Notes: generated by a model from the sequence alone, not told the origin. DNA of 64,000 bases from Georgenia yuyongxinii (GCF_006352065.1 NZ_CP040915.1:2294001-2358000), one strand, 5' to 3'; positions 1 through 9,415 are shown, numbered from the stretch's first letter. Numbers and translations: made by a program.

Positions 1-245
1 CCGAATAGCCGCCAATGTCATGGGGTCCCCCTGGCGGCCGCGATCACGCGCTGCCTTCGGGCGGGCGAGGAAGACCCTGCGTCAAAGGCGTCGACACAGC
101 ACGCCGCGGCGCTCTGCCCGGTCGGTGAAAATCCCTGACCGATCGACCAAAGACCGCAGCCCCCCGACGCTTTGGCGACAAGGTTGGGAGGATATCGAGA
201 CCTTGGTATCAGAGGCAGCAGGTCACAACAGCGCTATGCGACTAC

Positions 246-410
246 CTAGATCCGCCGGCGACGGCGCCCGGGAGTGACGGCGGCAGCCACCACGGCCGTC
301 TTCGCGACCGGCGCTGGACCGGGTGTGACGGCCTTTGCGACGACAGCGGTCTTGGCCACCGGGTGGCCGATAACCCCGACTCGTCCTACTCGAGCTGGCC
401 TGAGGGGCAT
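246..410 (-). CDS. Small hypothetical protein, coupled to DUF6325 gene
   Basis: This 54-residue ORF starts with an ATG one base after the TGA stop of the DUF6325 gene, so it is probably translated by coupling. It begins MPLRPARVGRVG and contains two near copies of an Ala/Val-rich unit (PVAKTAVVAKAVTPG and PVAKTAVVAAAVTPG), then ends in a run of arginines. From memory, DUF6325 genes are often followed by a small protein with this kind of N-terminus and a C-terminal SHOCT domain. No SHOCT domain is present here, so the gene may be a truncated relative. The function is unknown. Confidence 0.45.
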   Translation of the reverse strand: MPLRPARVGRVGVIGHPVAKTAVVAKAVTPGPAPVAKTAVVAAAVTPGRRRRRI

Positions 411-411
411 G

Positions 412-870
412 TCATTCTCCTTCGGTCGTGGTGTCTTCATCGGCCTCGATCGAGGCGATGATCGCCTGGATGGGAATCCGTCCGTCGGCGATGAGCTGTC
501 CACCCGAGCGCCGCGCGGCGGATGCGAACGGTGCCGCCCACAGATTTTCCCAGATGAGGACTCCGGCCGTGCTTCCCGGGTCCATGGCGGCGGCGAGGTC
601 TGCGACGTCGTCCGCGGCCAACAACTCGGCGAGTTCGGTCTCGATCTGTTGGAGCGGGCCGAGGTCGGGGACGTCGGAGAGCTCCATGGCCTCGACCGAG
701 CCGTCCTCGTCCTTGGTCAGGATCAGGACGTCGATCACACGGATGGTTCCGGAGTCGACCAGGGCGACTAGTTCTTTCGCCATCTCGCCGGTGAAGTTGC
801 TTGCTCCTGCGGGGAACTCGACGACGATGTAGTCGACGGGGCCAAGCCGGTCTAGCGATGTGTCTGTCAT
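412..870 (-). CDS. DUF6325 family protein
   Basis: A 152-residue acidic protein with a ferredoxin-like N-terminal half (YIVVEFPAGASNFTGEMAKE) and an Ala-rich helical middle, as in the DUF6325/DUF1269-like family of actinobacteria. It has no signal peptide or catalytic motif, and the family has no established function; members are usually linked to membrane or stress loci. An AGGAAGGGAG ribosome site precedes the ATG. The gene lies 123 bp downstream of the arylsulfatase on the same strand and is coupled to the next small ORF, so the three probably form an operon. Confidence 0.7.
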   Translation of the reverse strand: MTDTSLDRLGPVDYIVVEFPAGASNFTGEMAKELVALVDSGTIRVIDVLILTKDEDGSVEAMELSDVPDLGPLQQIETELAELLAADDVADLAAAMDPGSTAGVLIWENLWAAPFASAARRSGGQLIADGRIPIQAIIASIEADEDTTTEGE

Positions 871-993
871 CGCTCGTTCTCCCTTCCTATCGGAGGTCAG
901 CCCGCTCCCTGGGTGAGTGCGGTGTCAGACCCCCTGATTTGGCTGGCTGAGTTGCCGATGTCCCTATGCATCGGGCCGCGGGACCCAGCCTGC

Positions 994-3360
994 CTACTGC
1001 CGGGCCATGGCGAGGCGGAGCCGTTCCTCGGGGTCGATGAAGTGGTCGTTGTCGTCGGCACCGAGGTCGATCTGTACCCAGTTGATCCGGCCAGTAAAGC
1101 GGCTGGTGGCAGGGGTGTAGTCGGGGGTGACGGTGGTGCCGGACTCGTAGCCGATGTCGGTGGTCTCGTCGGCGGAGAAGACCATCGGCTGGGTCATCTG
1201 GACTCGGCCGGTGCCGACCTCGGCTCCGTCGTGGAAGAGGGTGACGTCGCCTCCCTTGGCCAGCCCGCCGCCGTCGTAGGCGAACTCCATGCGGACCTGG
1301 TGGGTGCCCGCCGGGATGGGCGTCTCGGCCTCGGTGGTGAACTCGTGGATGCCGAGCACGCTGTAGACGAACTTGGCCGTGCCGTCCTTGAGGTAGAGGG
1401 ACCAGCCGCCGAATCGGCCGCCCTGGGCGATGATCACGCCGTTCGCGCCGGCGACGGGGACCTCGACCTCAGCGGTGACCGAGAACGACTTGTTCTTGAT
1501 GTTCACCACACTGTTCTCGGAGAGGCGTCCCATCCCGGCGAAGAACATCTGGGAGTTTCCGTGGATCAGGGTCGGGCGTCCGGCACTTTCGGCCAACGCC
1601 CGTTCCATGCTCCGGTCGTCTAGGGGCAACACGTTGTACTTGGTGGCCTCGATCAGCCAGAGCAGCTGCAGCTCCGCCAGCTTCTCGGGGTAGTCGGCCG
1701 CCAGGTTCCGGGCCTGGCTGTAGTCGCTGTTGCCGTCGTAGAGCTCCCAGACGTCGTCGTCGAACGCCGGCAGGACGCCACCGACCATGACCCAGGGTGT
1801 CTTGTGCTTGGTGACTGCGCTCCAGCCCTGGTGGTAGATGCCGCGGTTGGCAAACATCTCGAAGTACTGCAGGTCGTGGCGTTCCGGGGCGTCGGCCTCG
1901 TTGAAGCTGTACAGCATGCTCGTGCCCTCCATGGGCGACTGGAGCACGCCGTTGACCATGGTCGGCTCGGGGATCCCGGCGGCCTCGAGGATGGTCGGCG
2001 CCAGGTCGATGACGTGGGTGAACTGGGAGCGCAGGCCGCCAGCCTGCTGGATCCCGTTGGGCCAGTGCACGATCGTGCCGTTGCGGGTGCCGCCCCAGTG
2101 CGAGGCCACCTGCTTGGTCCACTGGAACGGGGTGTCGTTGGCCCAGGCCCAACCGACCGAGTAGTGGTTGTAGGAGTCCGGTCCTCCGAAGTCGTCCATC
2201 TTGCTGCGCATGAACTCGGGCGTCTCGAGTGCGGCCATGCCGTTGAAGTTGGCCAGCTCGTTGAAGGCGCCGTTCATCGTGCCCTCGGCCGAGGCGCCGT
2301 TGTCGCCGATGATGTAGCAGACGAGCGTGTCGTCGAGGACCTCCAGGTCGGCCAGGGTGTCGATTAGCCGACCGACGTGGTGGTCGGTGTGCTCGAGGAA
2401 CCCGGCGTAGACCTCCATCTGCCGGGCCAGCACCGGCTTGAGCTCCTCGGGCATGTCGTCCCAGGCGGGGATCTCTTCGTGCCGTGCGGTCAGCTCGGCG
2501 TCCTCCGGGATGACCCCCAGTTCCTTCTGGCGGGCGAAGGTGCTCTCGCGCAAGGCGTCCCAACCGTCGTCGAACTCGCCTCGGTAGCGGTCGGCCCACT
2601 CCTTCGGGACGTGGTGGGGGGCGTGGGTGGCGCCGGGTGCGAAGTAGATGAAAAATGGCCGGTCCGGCATCAGCGCTTTCTGCTGACGCACCCAGCCGAT
2701 GGCGTGGTCGGCGAGATCCTCGGTCAGGTGGTAGCCCTCCTCCGCCGTGGCGGGTGGCTCGACCGGGGTGGTGCCGCTGTAGAGCGCGGGGTCCCACTGG
2801 TTGTTCTCACCGCCGATGAAGCCGTAGAACGTCTCGAAGCCGCCACCGCCGGTGGGCCAGGCATCAAAGGGCCCCATCGGGGAGGTCTGCCACACCGGCA
2901 CCTCGTGGCACTTGCCGAACTGCGCGGTCGAGTAACCGTTGAGCTTCAACGTGGTCGCGAGCGGGGACTTGGTGTTCGGCCGCACCGAGTTGTTGCCCGG
3001 CGCCGATGTCGCGAGCTCGGTAATGCTCCCCATGCCGACCGAGTGGTGGTTTCGGCCGGTGAGGAGCGCCTGCCGGGTGGGCGCGCACAAGGCCGTGGTG
3101 TGGAACCGGTTGTACCGCAGCCCACGCGCAGCCAACCGATCGGCCGTCGGTGTCCGGCACGGACCCCCGAAAGTGCTCGCCGCCCCAAAGCCCACGTCGT
3201 CGAGCAGGACGATCAGAACGTTCGGCGCACCCTTGGGTGGGACGAGCGGCTCGATCGGTGGATACGACGTATCGGGGTGCTTCGCGTCGTACGTCGTCAG
3301 CCCCGGCGCCGGACGGTCCGGGATAGGCAACATGCTGCGTGTATGTCGGTCGGAACTCAT
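994..3360 (-). CDS. Formylglycine-dependent arylsulfatase
   Basis: A 788-residue type I sulfatase that would hydrolyse sulfate esters. Residues 47-56 (NVLIVLLDDVG) carry the metal-binding DD pair. Residues 92-104 (CAPTRQALLTGRN) match the C-x-P-x-R signature in which the cysteine is converted to formylglycine. The C-terminal ~200 residues form a beta-rich domain ending near RFTGRINWVQIDLG. The length fits the long arylsulfatase A-like subfamily. No signal peptide is visible, so it is probably cytoplasmic unless exported unusually. DUF6325 lies downstream, and a LAL-type LuxR regulator is divergent 400 bp upstream and may control it. No formylglycine-generating enzyme is seen in the window. 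A C-terminal fragment of a second copy lies at 8743-8856. Confidence 0.93.
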   Translation of the reverse strand: MSSDRHTRSMLPIPDRPAPGLTTYDAKHPDTSYPPIEPLVPPKGAPNVLIVLLDDVGFGAASTFGGPCRTPTADRLAARGLRYNRFHTTALCAPTRQALLTGRNHHSVGMGSITELATSAPGNNSVRPNTKSPLATTLKLNGYSTAQFGKCHEVPVWQTSPMGPFDAWPTGGGGFETFYGFIGGENNQWDPALYSGTTPVEPPATAEEGYHLTEDLADHAIGWVRQQKALMPDRPFFIYFAPGATHAPHHVPKEWADRYRGEFDDGWDALRESTFARQKELGVIPEDAELTARHEEIPAWDDMPEELKPVLARQMEVYAGFLEHTDHHVGRLIDTLADLEVLDDTLVCYIIGDNGASAEGTMNGAFNELANFNGMAALETPEFMRSKMDDFGGPDSYNHYSVGWAWANDTPFQWTKQVASHWGGTRNGTIVHWPNGIQQAGGLRSQFTHVIDLAPTILEAAGIPEPTMVNGVLQSPMEGTSMLYSFNEADAPERHDLQYFEMFANRGIYHQGWSAVTKHKTPWVMVGGVLPAFDDDVWELYDGNSDYSQARNLAADYPEKLAELQLLWLIEATKYNVLPLDDRSMERALAESAGRPTLIHGNSQMFFAGMGRLSENSVVNIKNKSFSVTAEVEVPVAGANGVIIAQGGRFGGWSLYLKDGTAKFVYSVLGIHEFTTEAETPIPAGTHQVRMEFAYDGGGLAKGGDVTLFHDGAEVGTGRVQMTQPMVFSADETTDIGYESGTTVTPDYTPATSRFTGRINWVQIDLGADDNDHFIDPEERLRLAMARQ

Positions 3361-3765
3361 GACGTTCCTCCTGTTGATTGTTGATTCACTCTGTTGCTCA
3401 TCGATTCACGACCAGAGCCGCCGCACAGCGTTCATCGACGCCTACCCGCTGCCTCGCGGTCGGGTACGCCAGGAATGCGATGCCCAGCTCGTGTCTGTAC
3501 GTCGTCAGGGGACCCGAGAGGGGCCGTCGAGTCTGGCTGCGCCACGGCGAGGACTGCCGAGAGGTACATCGGAGGCTCACTCTCCTCACGGACCGATTCC
3601 CCCCGGTCCCAGTCCGGTCGTCCGGCTTCAAGCGACTCTGCAGCCCGACCCGCTCCGCACCAACGTACGGCCCCCAGGGGTTACCGTCATCGCGCAGATC
3701 GCGTGAAGCCGCGAGGTCTAGCGCTGCCCGCAGTGCCTGCCTGTGCGCGGCCCGGTGGGTGATGG
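3361..3765. other. Intergenic region between divergent arylsulfatase and LuxR genes
   Basis: About 400 bp with no convincing coding region. It must hold the promoters of both divergent genes. A GAGGAACGTC ribosome-site-like sequence precedes the arylsulfatase ATG. I saw no clear inverted repeat or hairpin. Confidence 0.5.
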
Positions 3766-6054
3766 TTGAGCCAGCCCGTCATTGGTCCGTACGCTCAGAC
3801 CGTGACCGAGGACCTGCGTCACCGAACGCCGGCCGAACCGGCCGTGGAGGTCGATCGGCTGCTTCTCGACGCCAAGCTCTCGGTTCCGCAGCCTCGCCGC
3901 GGTTCGGTGAGTCGCGCCGGTCTCATCGAGGCGGCCAAATCGAGCGGCTGCCGGGTCGTCGGGATCACCGCTCCCGCGGGGTACGGCAAGTCGACCCTGC
4001 TGTCTCAGTGGGCACTCGCCGAGGATCGTCGTGTCGCCTGGGTGTCTCTCAGCGGCGTCGACGACGACCCCGCGGGCCTGCTCATGTTGCTGGCCTCCGC
4101 CTACGCTCGCGTCTCGCCGGGAAACGACGACCTGGTCGCCGACATGGGCGGTCTGGGGGTGTCCGCGTTGGGGCGCGCTGCGCCGCACCTCGCCGCGGTG
4201 CTCAGCAACAGCCAAGCCCCATTCGTGCTCATGCTGGACGACCTTCACGAACTCAGGTCACCTGCGTGTCACGATGTCCTGGGTGTCGTCATGTCGGGGA
4301 TACCTCGCGGGTCTCAATTCGCGGCAGCAAGTCGATCGGAGCAACCGCACATTCCGAGGTTGCGAGCTGATGGTGACGCGTGGGAGCTCGGTGCCAGCGA
4401 CCTGGCCCTAGACGTCGAGGCGGCCGAGCAGATCTTCGCGCAAGCACGCGTCAGCGCCACGCACGAGGAGGCTGCCGCTGCTACGGAGCGGACTGAAGGC
4501 TGGCCAGCCGGCCTCTATCTCGCGGCGATGATCGCCCAAGCCAGCCACGGTCACGGTTCGACGGTTTCCGGTGACGATCGTTTCGTGGCCGACTACCTCT
4601 ACCGTGAGTCGCTGAGCCAGCTCCCTGAGAGCACGCAGCGATTCCTGCGACGCACCTCGGTGCTCGATCAACTGTGTGCCCCACTGTGCGACGCCCTCGT
4701 CGAAGATGCAGGCAGCCAAGATCGCCTGCGCCAGCTCGAGGCCTCGAACTCGTTCCTGATCCCGCTGGATCGTCGGCGAGAGTGGTACCGCTACCACGCA
4801 CTGTTCCGAGAGTTCCTGCTCGGCGAGCTTCATCGCGTCGAGCCCGAGGTCATCATTCAGCTGCAGCTACGGGCCGCCGACTGGTATGAGGCAAACGGAT
4901 CCCCCGCGCTTGCTCTCGAGCACCTGCTGAACACACTTACCCAGCGAGACCGATGCGTCCAACTGGTGACGCAGCTCGCAATACCGACCTACAAGGCTGG
5001 CCACATGTCAACCGTGCGACGGTGGCTGTCGGCGCTCGGCGACCCAGCGATCGAGAACTTCCCCCCACTGGCCGTGATTGCCGGCTGGTCCGCGGCTCTG
5101 ACCGGGCAGACCGCCGAAGCGCAGCGGTGGGCCGCGCTCCTCGACGCCGCTTCGTTTGATCCGGCGCCCGTGGTGGGCACGTCGTTCGACTCTGCGCGGA
5201 GGATGTTGCGGGCCGCTATGTGTTCCGCCGGTCCCGAGCAGATGATGAGCGAGGCGAGCATCGCGCTGGCCCAGGAGCCACCCTGGAGCCCGTGGCGCGA
5301 TACCGCGCTCTACTTGAACGCCGAAGCACATCTGCTCACTGGGAACGTCGACCAGGCGTGTGCCCTGTTCGCGGAGTCTTCCTCGGTCGCAGCCACGAAT
5401 TCCAATGCCGATTGCCTGGTGCTCAGCGAATCCGAGCTCGCGCTGGTGGCGATGGATCGCGGGCGATGGGAAGAGGCTGCTGGACGTCTCGAACGTGCCC
5501 TCGCCGTTGTCGATGAGCATCGAATGCACGACTACGCCACCAGTGTCCTCGTCGTCGCCGTGGCGGCTCGGCACGCCGTGCACCGCGGCGACCTGGAGCA
5601 GGCGGACCGCCTGATCGTGCGGGCGATGCGGGCACGCCCATCATGCACGTTCGTGATGCCATTCCTTGCAGTGGGCGTCCGAATGCAGCTCGCCAAGGTG
5701 CACTTGGCAAGGGGGGACGTCTCGACCGCTCGTCACCTGCTGCGTGAGATCGACGACATCCTGCTTCATCGACCAGATCTTGGCGCCCTCGTCGACCAGG
5801 TCTCCGCACTGCGCGCACTCCTCACCGCGAGCACGCAGGGTGAACCCGGCGGCGCGCCGCCCCTGACCGCGGCAGAACTCCGGCTGCTGCCGTACCTCCA
5901 GACGCATCTCACGTTGGCCGAGATCGGGGATCGGCTGTTCGTCTCGCGCAACACCGTGGGTTCGGAGGTCACCTCGATCTATCGGAAGCTGGGCGTCTCC
6001 TCACGCGCTGACGCGGTGCGGCAGGCGACCGCGGTCGGGCTGCTCGGCAGGTAA
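3766..6054 (+). CDS. LuxR-family regulator of the MalT/LAL type
   Basis: A large ATP-dependent transcription activator of 762 residues. A Walker A loop lies at about residues 67-77 (GITAPAGYGKST), followed by a Walker B-like segment (FVLMLDDLHEL). The middle is a helical TPR-like sensor region. The C-terminal ~60 residues (LTAAELRLLPYLQTHLTL to the end) form a LuxR-type HTH. This order matches MalT-like STAND regulators. The longest frame opens with TTG at 3766; an in-frame GTG at 3802 gives an N-terminus closer to relatives and may be the true start. It is divergent from the arylsulfatase and is its most likely regulator, by position only. Confidence 0.88.
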   Translation: MSQPVIGPYAQTVTEDLRHRTPAEPAVEVDRLLLDAKLSVPQPRRGSVSRAGLIEAAKSSGCRVVGITAPAGYGKSTLLSQWALAEDRRVAWVSLSGVDDDPAGLLMLLASAYARVSPGNDDLVADMGGLGVSALGRAAPHLAAVLSNSQAPFVLMLDDLHELRSPACHDVLGVVMSGIPRGSQFAAASRSEQPHIPRLRADGDAWELGASDLALDVEAAEQIFAQARVSATHEEAAAATERTEGWPAGLYLAAMIAQASHGHGSTVSGDDRFVADYLYRESLSQLPESTQRFLRRTSVLDQLCAPLCDALVEDAGSQDRLRQLEASNSFLIPLDRRREWYRYHALFREFLLGELHRVEPEVIIQLQLRAADWYEANGSPALALEHLLNTLTQRDRCVQLVTQLAIPTYKAGHMSTVRRWLSALGDPAIENFPPLAVIAGWSAALTGQTAEAQRWAALLDAASFDPAPVVGTSFDSARRMLRAAMCSAGPEQMMSEASIALAQEPPWSPWRDTALYLNAEAHLLTGNVDQACALFAESSSVAATNSNADCLVLSESELALVAMDRGRWEEAAGRLERALAVVDEHRMHDYATSVLVVAVAARHAVHRGDLEQADRLIVRAMRARPSCTFVMPFLAVGVRMQLAKVHLARGDVSTARHLLREIDDILLHRPDLGALVDQVSALRALLTASTQGEPGGAPPLTAAELRLLPYLQTHLTLAEIGDRLFVSRNTVGSEVTSIYRKLGVSSRADAVRQATAVGLLGR

Positions 6055-6102
6055 GCCGTGGTTCTCGTCCGAAGCCGCGTTCCCCGAACAATCCTGGATC
6101 GT

Positions 6103-6468
6103 CTACCTGAACTGATCCAAGGCCTCGTCGGAGTCGTATCCCAAAGCCAGTGCGAGCTTCGGGGCCGCCGCTACGACACATGGGATCCCGACGACCGGAA
6201 CGACGCCGACCAGCACGTCGACCATCTCGGCTGCGCTTGCACCGGCATCGACCGCGGCATCGGCCTGAGATCCGTAGGACGAAATAGCGCCACCGACGGC
6301 TGCCAAGGCTGCCAGCCGCACCAGCGCCAGCGTCCTGGGATCCAGCGCACGGTCTGGTTGCGAGGTGTCCCCCTCGTCCCCTGCGGCGCAGCGGAGTTCG
6401 TCGAGGATGTGTTCGTCGTTGATGGCAAGACGGCGCAAGATTTCGATGTGGTCCAAGGCTCTCCCCAT
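6103..6468 (-). CDS. Carboxymuconolactone decarboxylase-like protein
   Basis: A 121-residue all-helical protein starting MGRALDHIEILRRLAIND, with the motif DPRTLALVRLAALAAVGG and a C-terminal VDVLVGVVPVVGIPCVVAAAPK helix typical of the CMD/AhpD-like fold. AhpD-type enzymes use a CxxC pair. Only one Cys lies in the second half, so peroxidase activity is doubtful. The frame is open further upstream, but similarity starts at this ATG. It converges with the LuxR gene; the two stops are 49 bp apart. The specific function is unknown. Confidence 0.75.
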   Translation of the reverse strand: MGRALDHIEILRRLAINDEHILDELRCAAGDEGDTSQPDRALDPRTLALVRLAALAAVGGAISSYGSQADAAVDAGASAAEMVDVLVGVVPVVGIPCVVAAAPKLALALGYDSDEALDQFR

Positions 6469-7039
6469 CCTTCCGTGCCGATGACAGCCGACGACGGCAC
6501 CACCATGCTGAGTGGCACGCCACCCTGGCCCCGGTTCTGTTCTCACCACACTGAGCGACCAGGCAGAGACCTGCATCACGCAGACTAGGTGAACGGTTCG
6601 CCTCTCGACTCCCGGGACTGCCCCGGGACCTAGGTGTGACCCGACAACTGAGCCAGCTTCACGTGTTCTGCGTGACGACACCCGCGCATCCCGGCCCGAT
6701 GATCGCCCTGAAGCCGTGTCCCGATTCACGGCCGGAAAATGTGGAGGAGGGGGAAATGACGTAACAGAGTTCTACGTTGCCACGCACAACTAGCTCTCCA
6801 CTTCGACGCCACGACCTGGGGTTGGATCCATCTGCTACTGGGACTGCTAGTGATGTTTGTCGGCCTCGCCGTTCGGGCCGGTCAAAGGTGGGTCGAGTCG
6901 TCGGCATCTGGGCGCAGGCAGCATACGGCCGCGGGATCCCCGCCTGTCGATCGGACGAGCACCGTATGGCCGAGCCGGCGAACCTTCCTCGCCGGGTCGG
7001 CGGGCGGGTCGCTCCCGAGTGTGATCGGAGACATGTCGG
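6469..7039. other. 570-bp stretch without a recognised gene
   Basis: Several short frames exist on both strands, but none has family similarity or a good ribosome site. The segment should contain promoters for the flanking divergent genes. I see no repeat or strong hairpin. Confidence 0.4.
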
Positions 7040-8248
7040 ATGGACGTGCTGTCGCTGTCGCTGGTCCTGGCCACCGTCTTCGGCTGGTGCGTGCTCGCCA
7101 GCCGCCTACAGCGAGCCGGGCTTACCGCCCCGATCGTGTTCGTCACTGCCGGCTTCGTGCTCTCCGAGGGCCTGGAGGTCCTTGATCTCGCTCTCGAACC
7201 GCACTTGGTCAAGGTGATCGCGGAGGTGACCCTGGTGTGGGTGCTGTTCGCCGACGCCTCACGGGTTCGACCGAGCCAGTTCCGGCGCGACCTCGGCCTG
7301 TACGGTCGGCTGCTCGGGGTCGGGCTGCCGCTGACGGTCGCCCTGGGAACGGCCGCCGCCTTGGTGGTGCTCGACGTCGACCTGTGGGCGGCGCTGCTGA
7401 TCGGTGCCGCGCTCGCGCCGACCGACGCCGCCCTCGGCGCCACCGTGATGTCTGACCCTGCTGTCCCCGGCAAGGTTCGCCGCGCGCTCAACGTCGAAAG
7501 CGGGCTCAACGACGGCATCGCCACGCCTATCGTGTTGGTGGCGATCGCCGGGGTCGCCACGAGCGAGGGAATCGCCGGCGTCGAGAGCCCGAGCCGAGCT
7601 GTTCTCTCGTTGGTGGTCGGGGTCCTGGCCGGCGCCGCCGTCGGCGGGCTCGGCGGCGTGGCCACCCGCCTGGCCCGACGCCGAGGCTGGCTTTCCGAGG
7701 AACTCTCCGGTCCCGCCGTCCTGGCCCTGGCGCTGCTCGCCTACACCGGGGCCTTGTTGGTCGACGGCAACGGATTCGTTGCCGCCTTCGTCGGCGGCCT
7801 GGTCTTCGGCGGGGTCGCTGGACGCGGCGGTGAGAAGGAGGTCTATTTCGTGGAGCAGTCGGGCGACATAGCATCGATGGCCAGCTGGCTGATCTTCGGC
7901 GCCCTGGCCGTCCCGTTGATCGGCGACGCATGGACTCCGAACGTGCTTGGATACGCCGTCCTCAGCCTCACCGTGATACGGATGCTGCCCGTGGCGCTCG
8001 CCCTGGCCGGCGCCGGCTTCGACCGGTTCGCTGTCGCGTTCGTCGGCTGGTTCGGGCCCCGCGGCCTCGCTTCGGTGATCTTCGCGCTGCTAGCGGTGGA
8101 GGATCTGCACGACACGGGGAAGGACCTCGCCGCGGTCATCGCCCTCACCGTCCTGCTCAGCGTCGTCGCGCATGGCTTTAGCGGCGGGCCGCTCGCGAAA
8201 CGGTTCACGGATTCACCAGACCGCAGCACGGCACCCACTGAACCCTGA
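7040..8248 (+). CDS. Cation:proton antiporter (NhaP/CPA1 type)
   Basis: A 402-residue integral membrane protein with about 11-12 hydrophobic segments, beginning MDVLSLSLVLATVFGWCVLA. Residues near 118-135 (AALLIGAALAPTDAALGA) carry the conserved PTD of CPA1 exchangers, followed by NVESGLNDGIATP with the Glu/Asn/Asp residues expected at the transport site. It should exchange Na+ or K+ for H+ across the cytoplasmic membrane. It lacks the long cytosolic tail of some NhaP proteins. It is transcribed alone and is the last intact gene before the decayed region. Confidence 0.9.
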   Translation: MDVLSLSLVLATVFGWCVLASRLQRAGLTAPIVFVTAGFVLSEGLEVLDLALEPHLVKVIAEVTLVWVLFADASRVRPSQFRRDLGLYGRLLGVGLPLTVALGTAAALVVLDVDLWAALLIGAALAPTDAALGATVMSDPAVPGKVRRALNVESGLNDGIATPIVLVAIAGVATSEGIAGVESPSRAVLSLVVGVLAGAAVGGLGGVATRLARRRGWLSEELSGPAVLALALLAYTGALLVDGNGFVAAFVGGLVFGGVAGRGGEKEVYFVEQSGDIASMASWLIFGALAVPLIGDAWTPNVLGYAVLSLTVIRMLPVALALAGAGFDRFAVAFVGWFGPRGLASVIFALLAVEDLHDTGKDLAAVIALTVLLSVVAHGFSGGPLAKRFTDSPDRSTAPTEP

Positions 8249-8432
8249 GTGTGCGTGCACGCCGTCCGGTCGCAGTGACACGACTACGGCGCTCCGCCGA
8301 CAATCCCTTCCCAGATCAACCCCTGAGTTCACCGAGCCGCTGACTCGCTCGGACGCCCAGTACTTCACCATCCGAGCCTGAATCTTGTAGCGGGGGCAGT
8401 GTGCTGGTTCAGGACATCAGCTTGTAGCGGGG
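8249..8432. other. Non-coding start of the decayed region, with a 13-bp direct repeat
   Basis: No gene is recognised. The sequence CTTGTAGCGGGGG occurs twice, at 8384-8396 and 8421-8433. The second copy runs straight into the tRNA-Pro-like fragment. Duplication next to a tRNA end is compatible with an old attachment site. Confidence 0.45.
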
Positions 8433-8466
8433 GTCGGGCTGACAGGATTTGACCCTGGCGTCACCT
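8433..8466 (-). other. tRNA-Pro 3'-end fragment, possible attachment-site remnant
   Basis: Read on the minus strand, the last 20 bases are TCAAATCCTGTCAGCCCGAC. As I recall the gene, this is the 3' end of an actinobacterial tRNA-Pro, covering half the T loop, the T stem and the acceptor strand. A T stem CAGG/CCTG around a 7-base loop can be drawn. The anticodon arm and 5' half are missing, so this is not a functional tRNA. Integrative elements commonly recombine into tRNA 3' ends and leave such a fragment at the far end. Confidence 0.5.
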
Positions 8467-8742
8467 TTCTGGCGCTCTGGAGACTCGCTCCTGACCCGCA
8501 CTGCTTGTTTGGGCCCTGACCTGCAGGAACCTCGAGGCTCCCCGATCCCATTCCACTTCGCCCACTTTCGCGCCTTTGAGTCCTCTCTTGACCGAATACT
8601 TGGGGAATACCAGCGGCACGGCCGCGGGTTGCAGACGCAACTTTCGGCTCCGTGCTCGAACCGAGCCACCTGACGCATCCAATGTTGCGATCGTGCGGCC
8701 GACAGCGGGTCCGTGCTGCTGGCGGCCGGCTTGGCGTACTTA
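8467..8742. other. Non-coding decayed stretch
   Basis: A minus-strand frame runs through here, but it resembles no family I know, and neighbouring frames show equal coding potential. I see nothing supportable. Confidence 0.35.
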
Positions 8743-8856
8743 CTAGATGCCGACGGCGACGCGATAGCGCTCCTCAGGGGTGATGAGGTGGTCGGCATCG
8801 TGGGCGTCGTCTCCGATGTCGATCTGAACTCGGTGGATCCGGCCTGTGAACCGGCC
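8743..8856 (-). pseudogene. C-terminal fragment of a second arylsulfatase
   Basis: About 38 codons reading RFTGRIHRVQIDIGDDAHDA followed by DHLITPEERYRVAVGI align end to end with the C-terminus of the intact arylsulfatase at 994-3360 (RFTGRINWVQIDLGADDN, then DHFIDPEERLRLAMARQ). Similarity stops abruptly at about 8856, where a repeat shared with the lpdA 3' region begins. The rest of the gene is absent from the window. This is a remnant of a paralogue truncated by recombination. Confidence 0.75.
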
Positions 8857-8915
8857 CGGGCCTCTGACCAGGTTCGCCGGCCGGTTACGGCCGAGGCATA
8901 AACCAAAAGTTGATC
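8856..8915. repeat. 60-bp repeat shared with the lpdA 3' end (candidate attL)
   Basis: It starts with CCGGGCCTCTGACCAGG (8856-8872) and ends with AAAAGTTGATC (8905-8915). Both blocks recur exactly, with the same 49-bp start-to-start spacing, at 35991-36007 and 36040-36050. The 32 bases between them match at about 19 positions. The right-hand copy covers the last codons and stop of lpdA, so this copy is a displaced piece of that 3' end. It may be the distal attachment site of the element whose integrase lies at 34551-35855. Confidence 0.6.
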
Positions 8916-9415
8916 GTCTGGTCCGAAGGACCCAGGATCGTTGGACCATGCGGTTTCCGGTCCAAGTTTATGGCGCTCGTGCCCCCTCCGCGCCACTACG
9001 GGGATGACGCCGACGCCACGGTTCGAACTCCGACACTCGGTTCCTATTAAGCACGCGGCCGGGAGTTTATATATCGCATCTCGACACCGTTCGGTGCGGT
9101 GCCCGTAACCTGTCAGCACAGTGGCGGTCAATAGCAAGATGGCACGCGACCCGCTGCACCCAGGCGGGGGCGTTGTCCACCGACGGCAAGGTTCAACCAG
9201 AGTTGGGTCAGCGCTTCGTCGTCTACATCTTCAGCCCACTCGGCCGCTCCCTGCGTCTCAGACGAATTCGGATTCGTCGTCACCTCCAATTACGGTTCAA
9301 GGCTCCGATGGCCCGGGCCGTGGTCGCCACGTCGGAAGACGACCTCCGCTAGGTCGGATCGTCCACCCTGAAGACCCTCGGCGACTGCCATAAATGTGCA
9401 CCATGCCGTGAAATG
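8916..9415. other. 500-bp stretch without a recognised gene
   Basis: The G+C is lower than in the surroundings, with patches such as TTTATATATCGC near 9067. Short frames occur, but none resembles a protein family. A T-arm-like GGTTCGAACTCC at 9009-9020 cannot be folded into a tRNA. Confidence 0.4.

Noticed and set aside
9000-9060. tRNA-like T arm (GGTTCGAACTCC) with a possible minus-strand tRNA
   Set aside because: Only three base pairs can form in the T stem, and no acceptor, D or anticodon arm could be drawn on either strand.
8409-9137. 242-codon minus-strand frame across the decayed region
   Set aside because: It crosses the tRNA-Pro fragment and the arylsulfatase remnant in other frames, so it cannot be a real gene.
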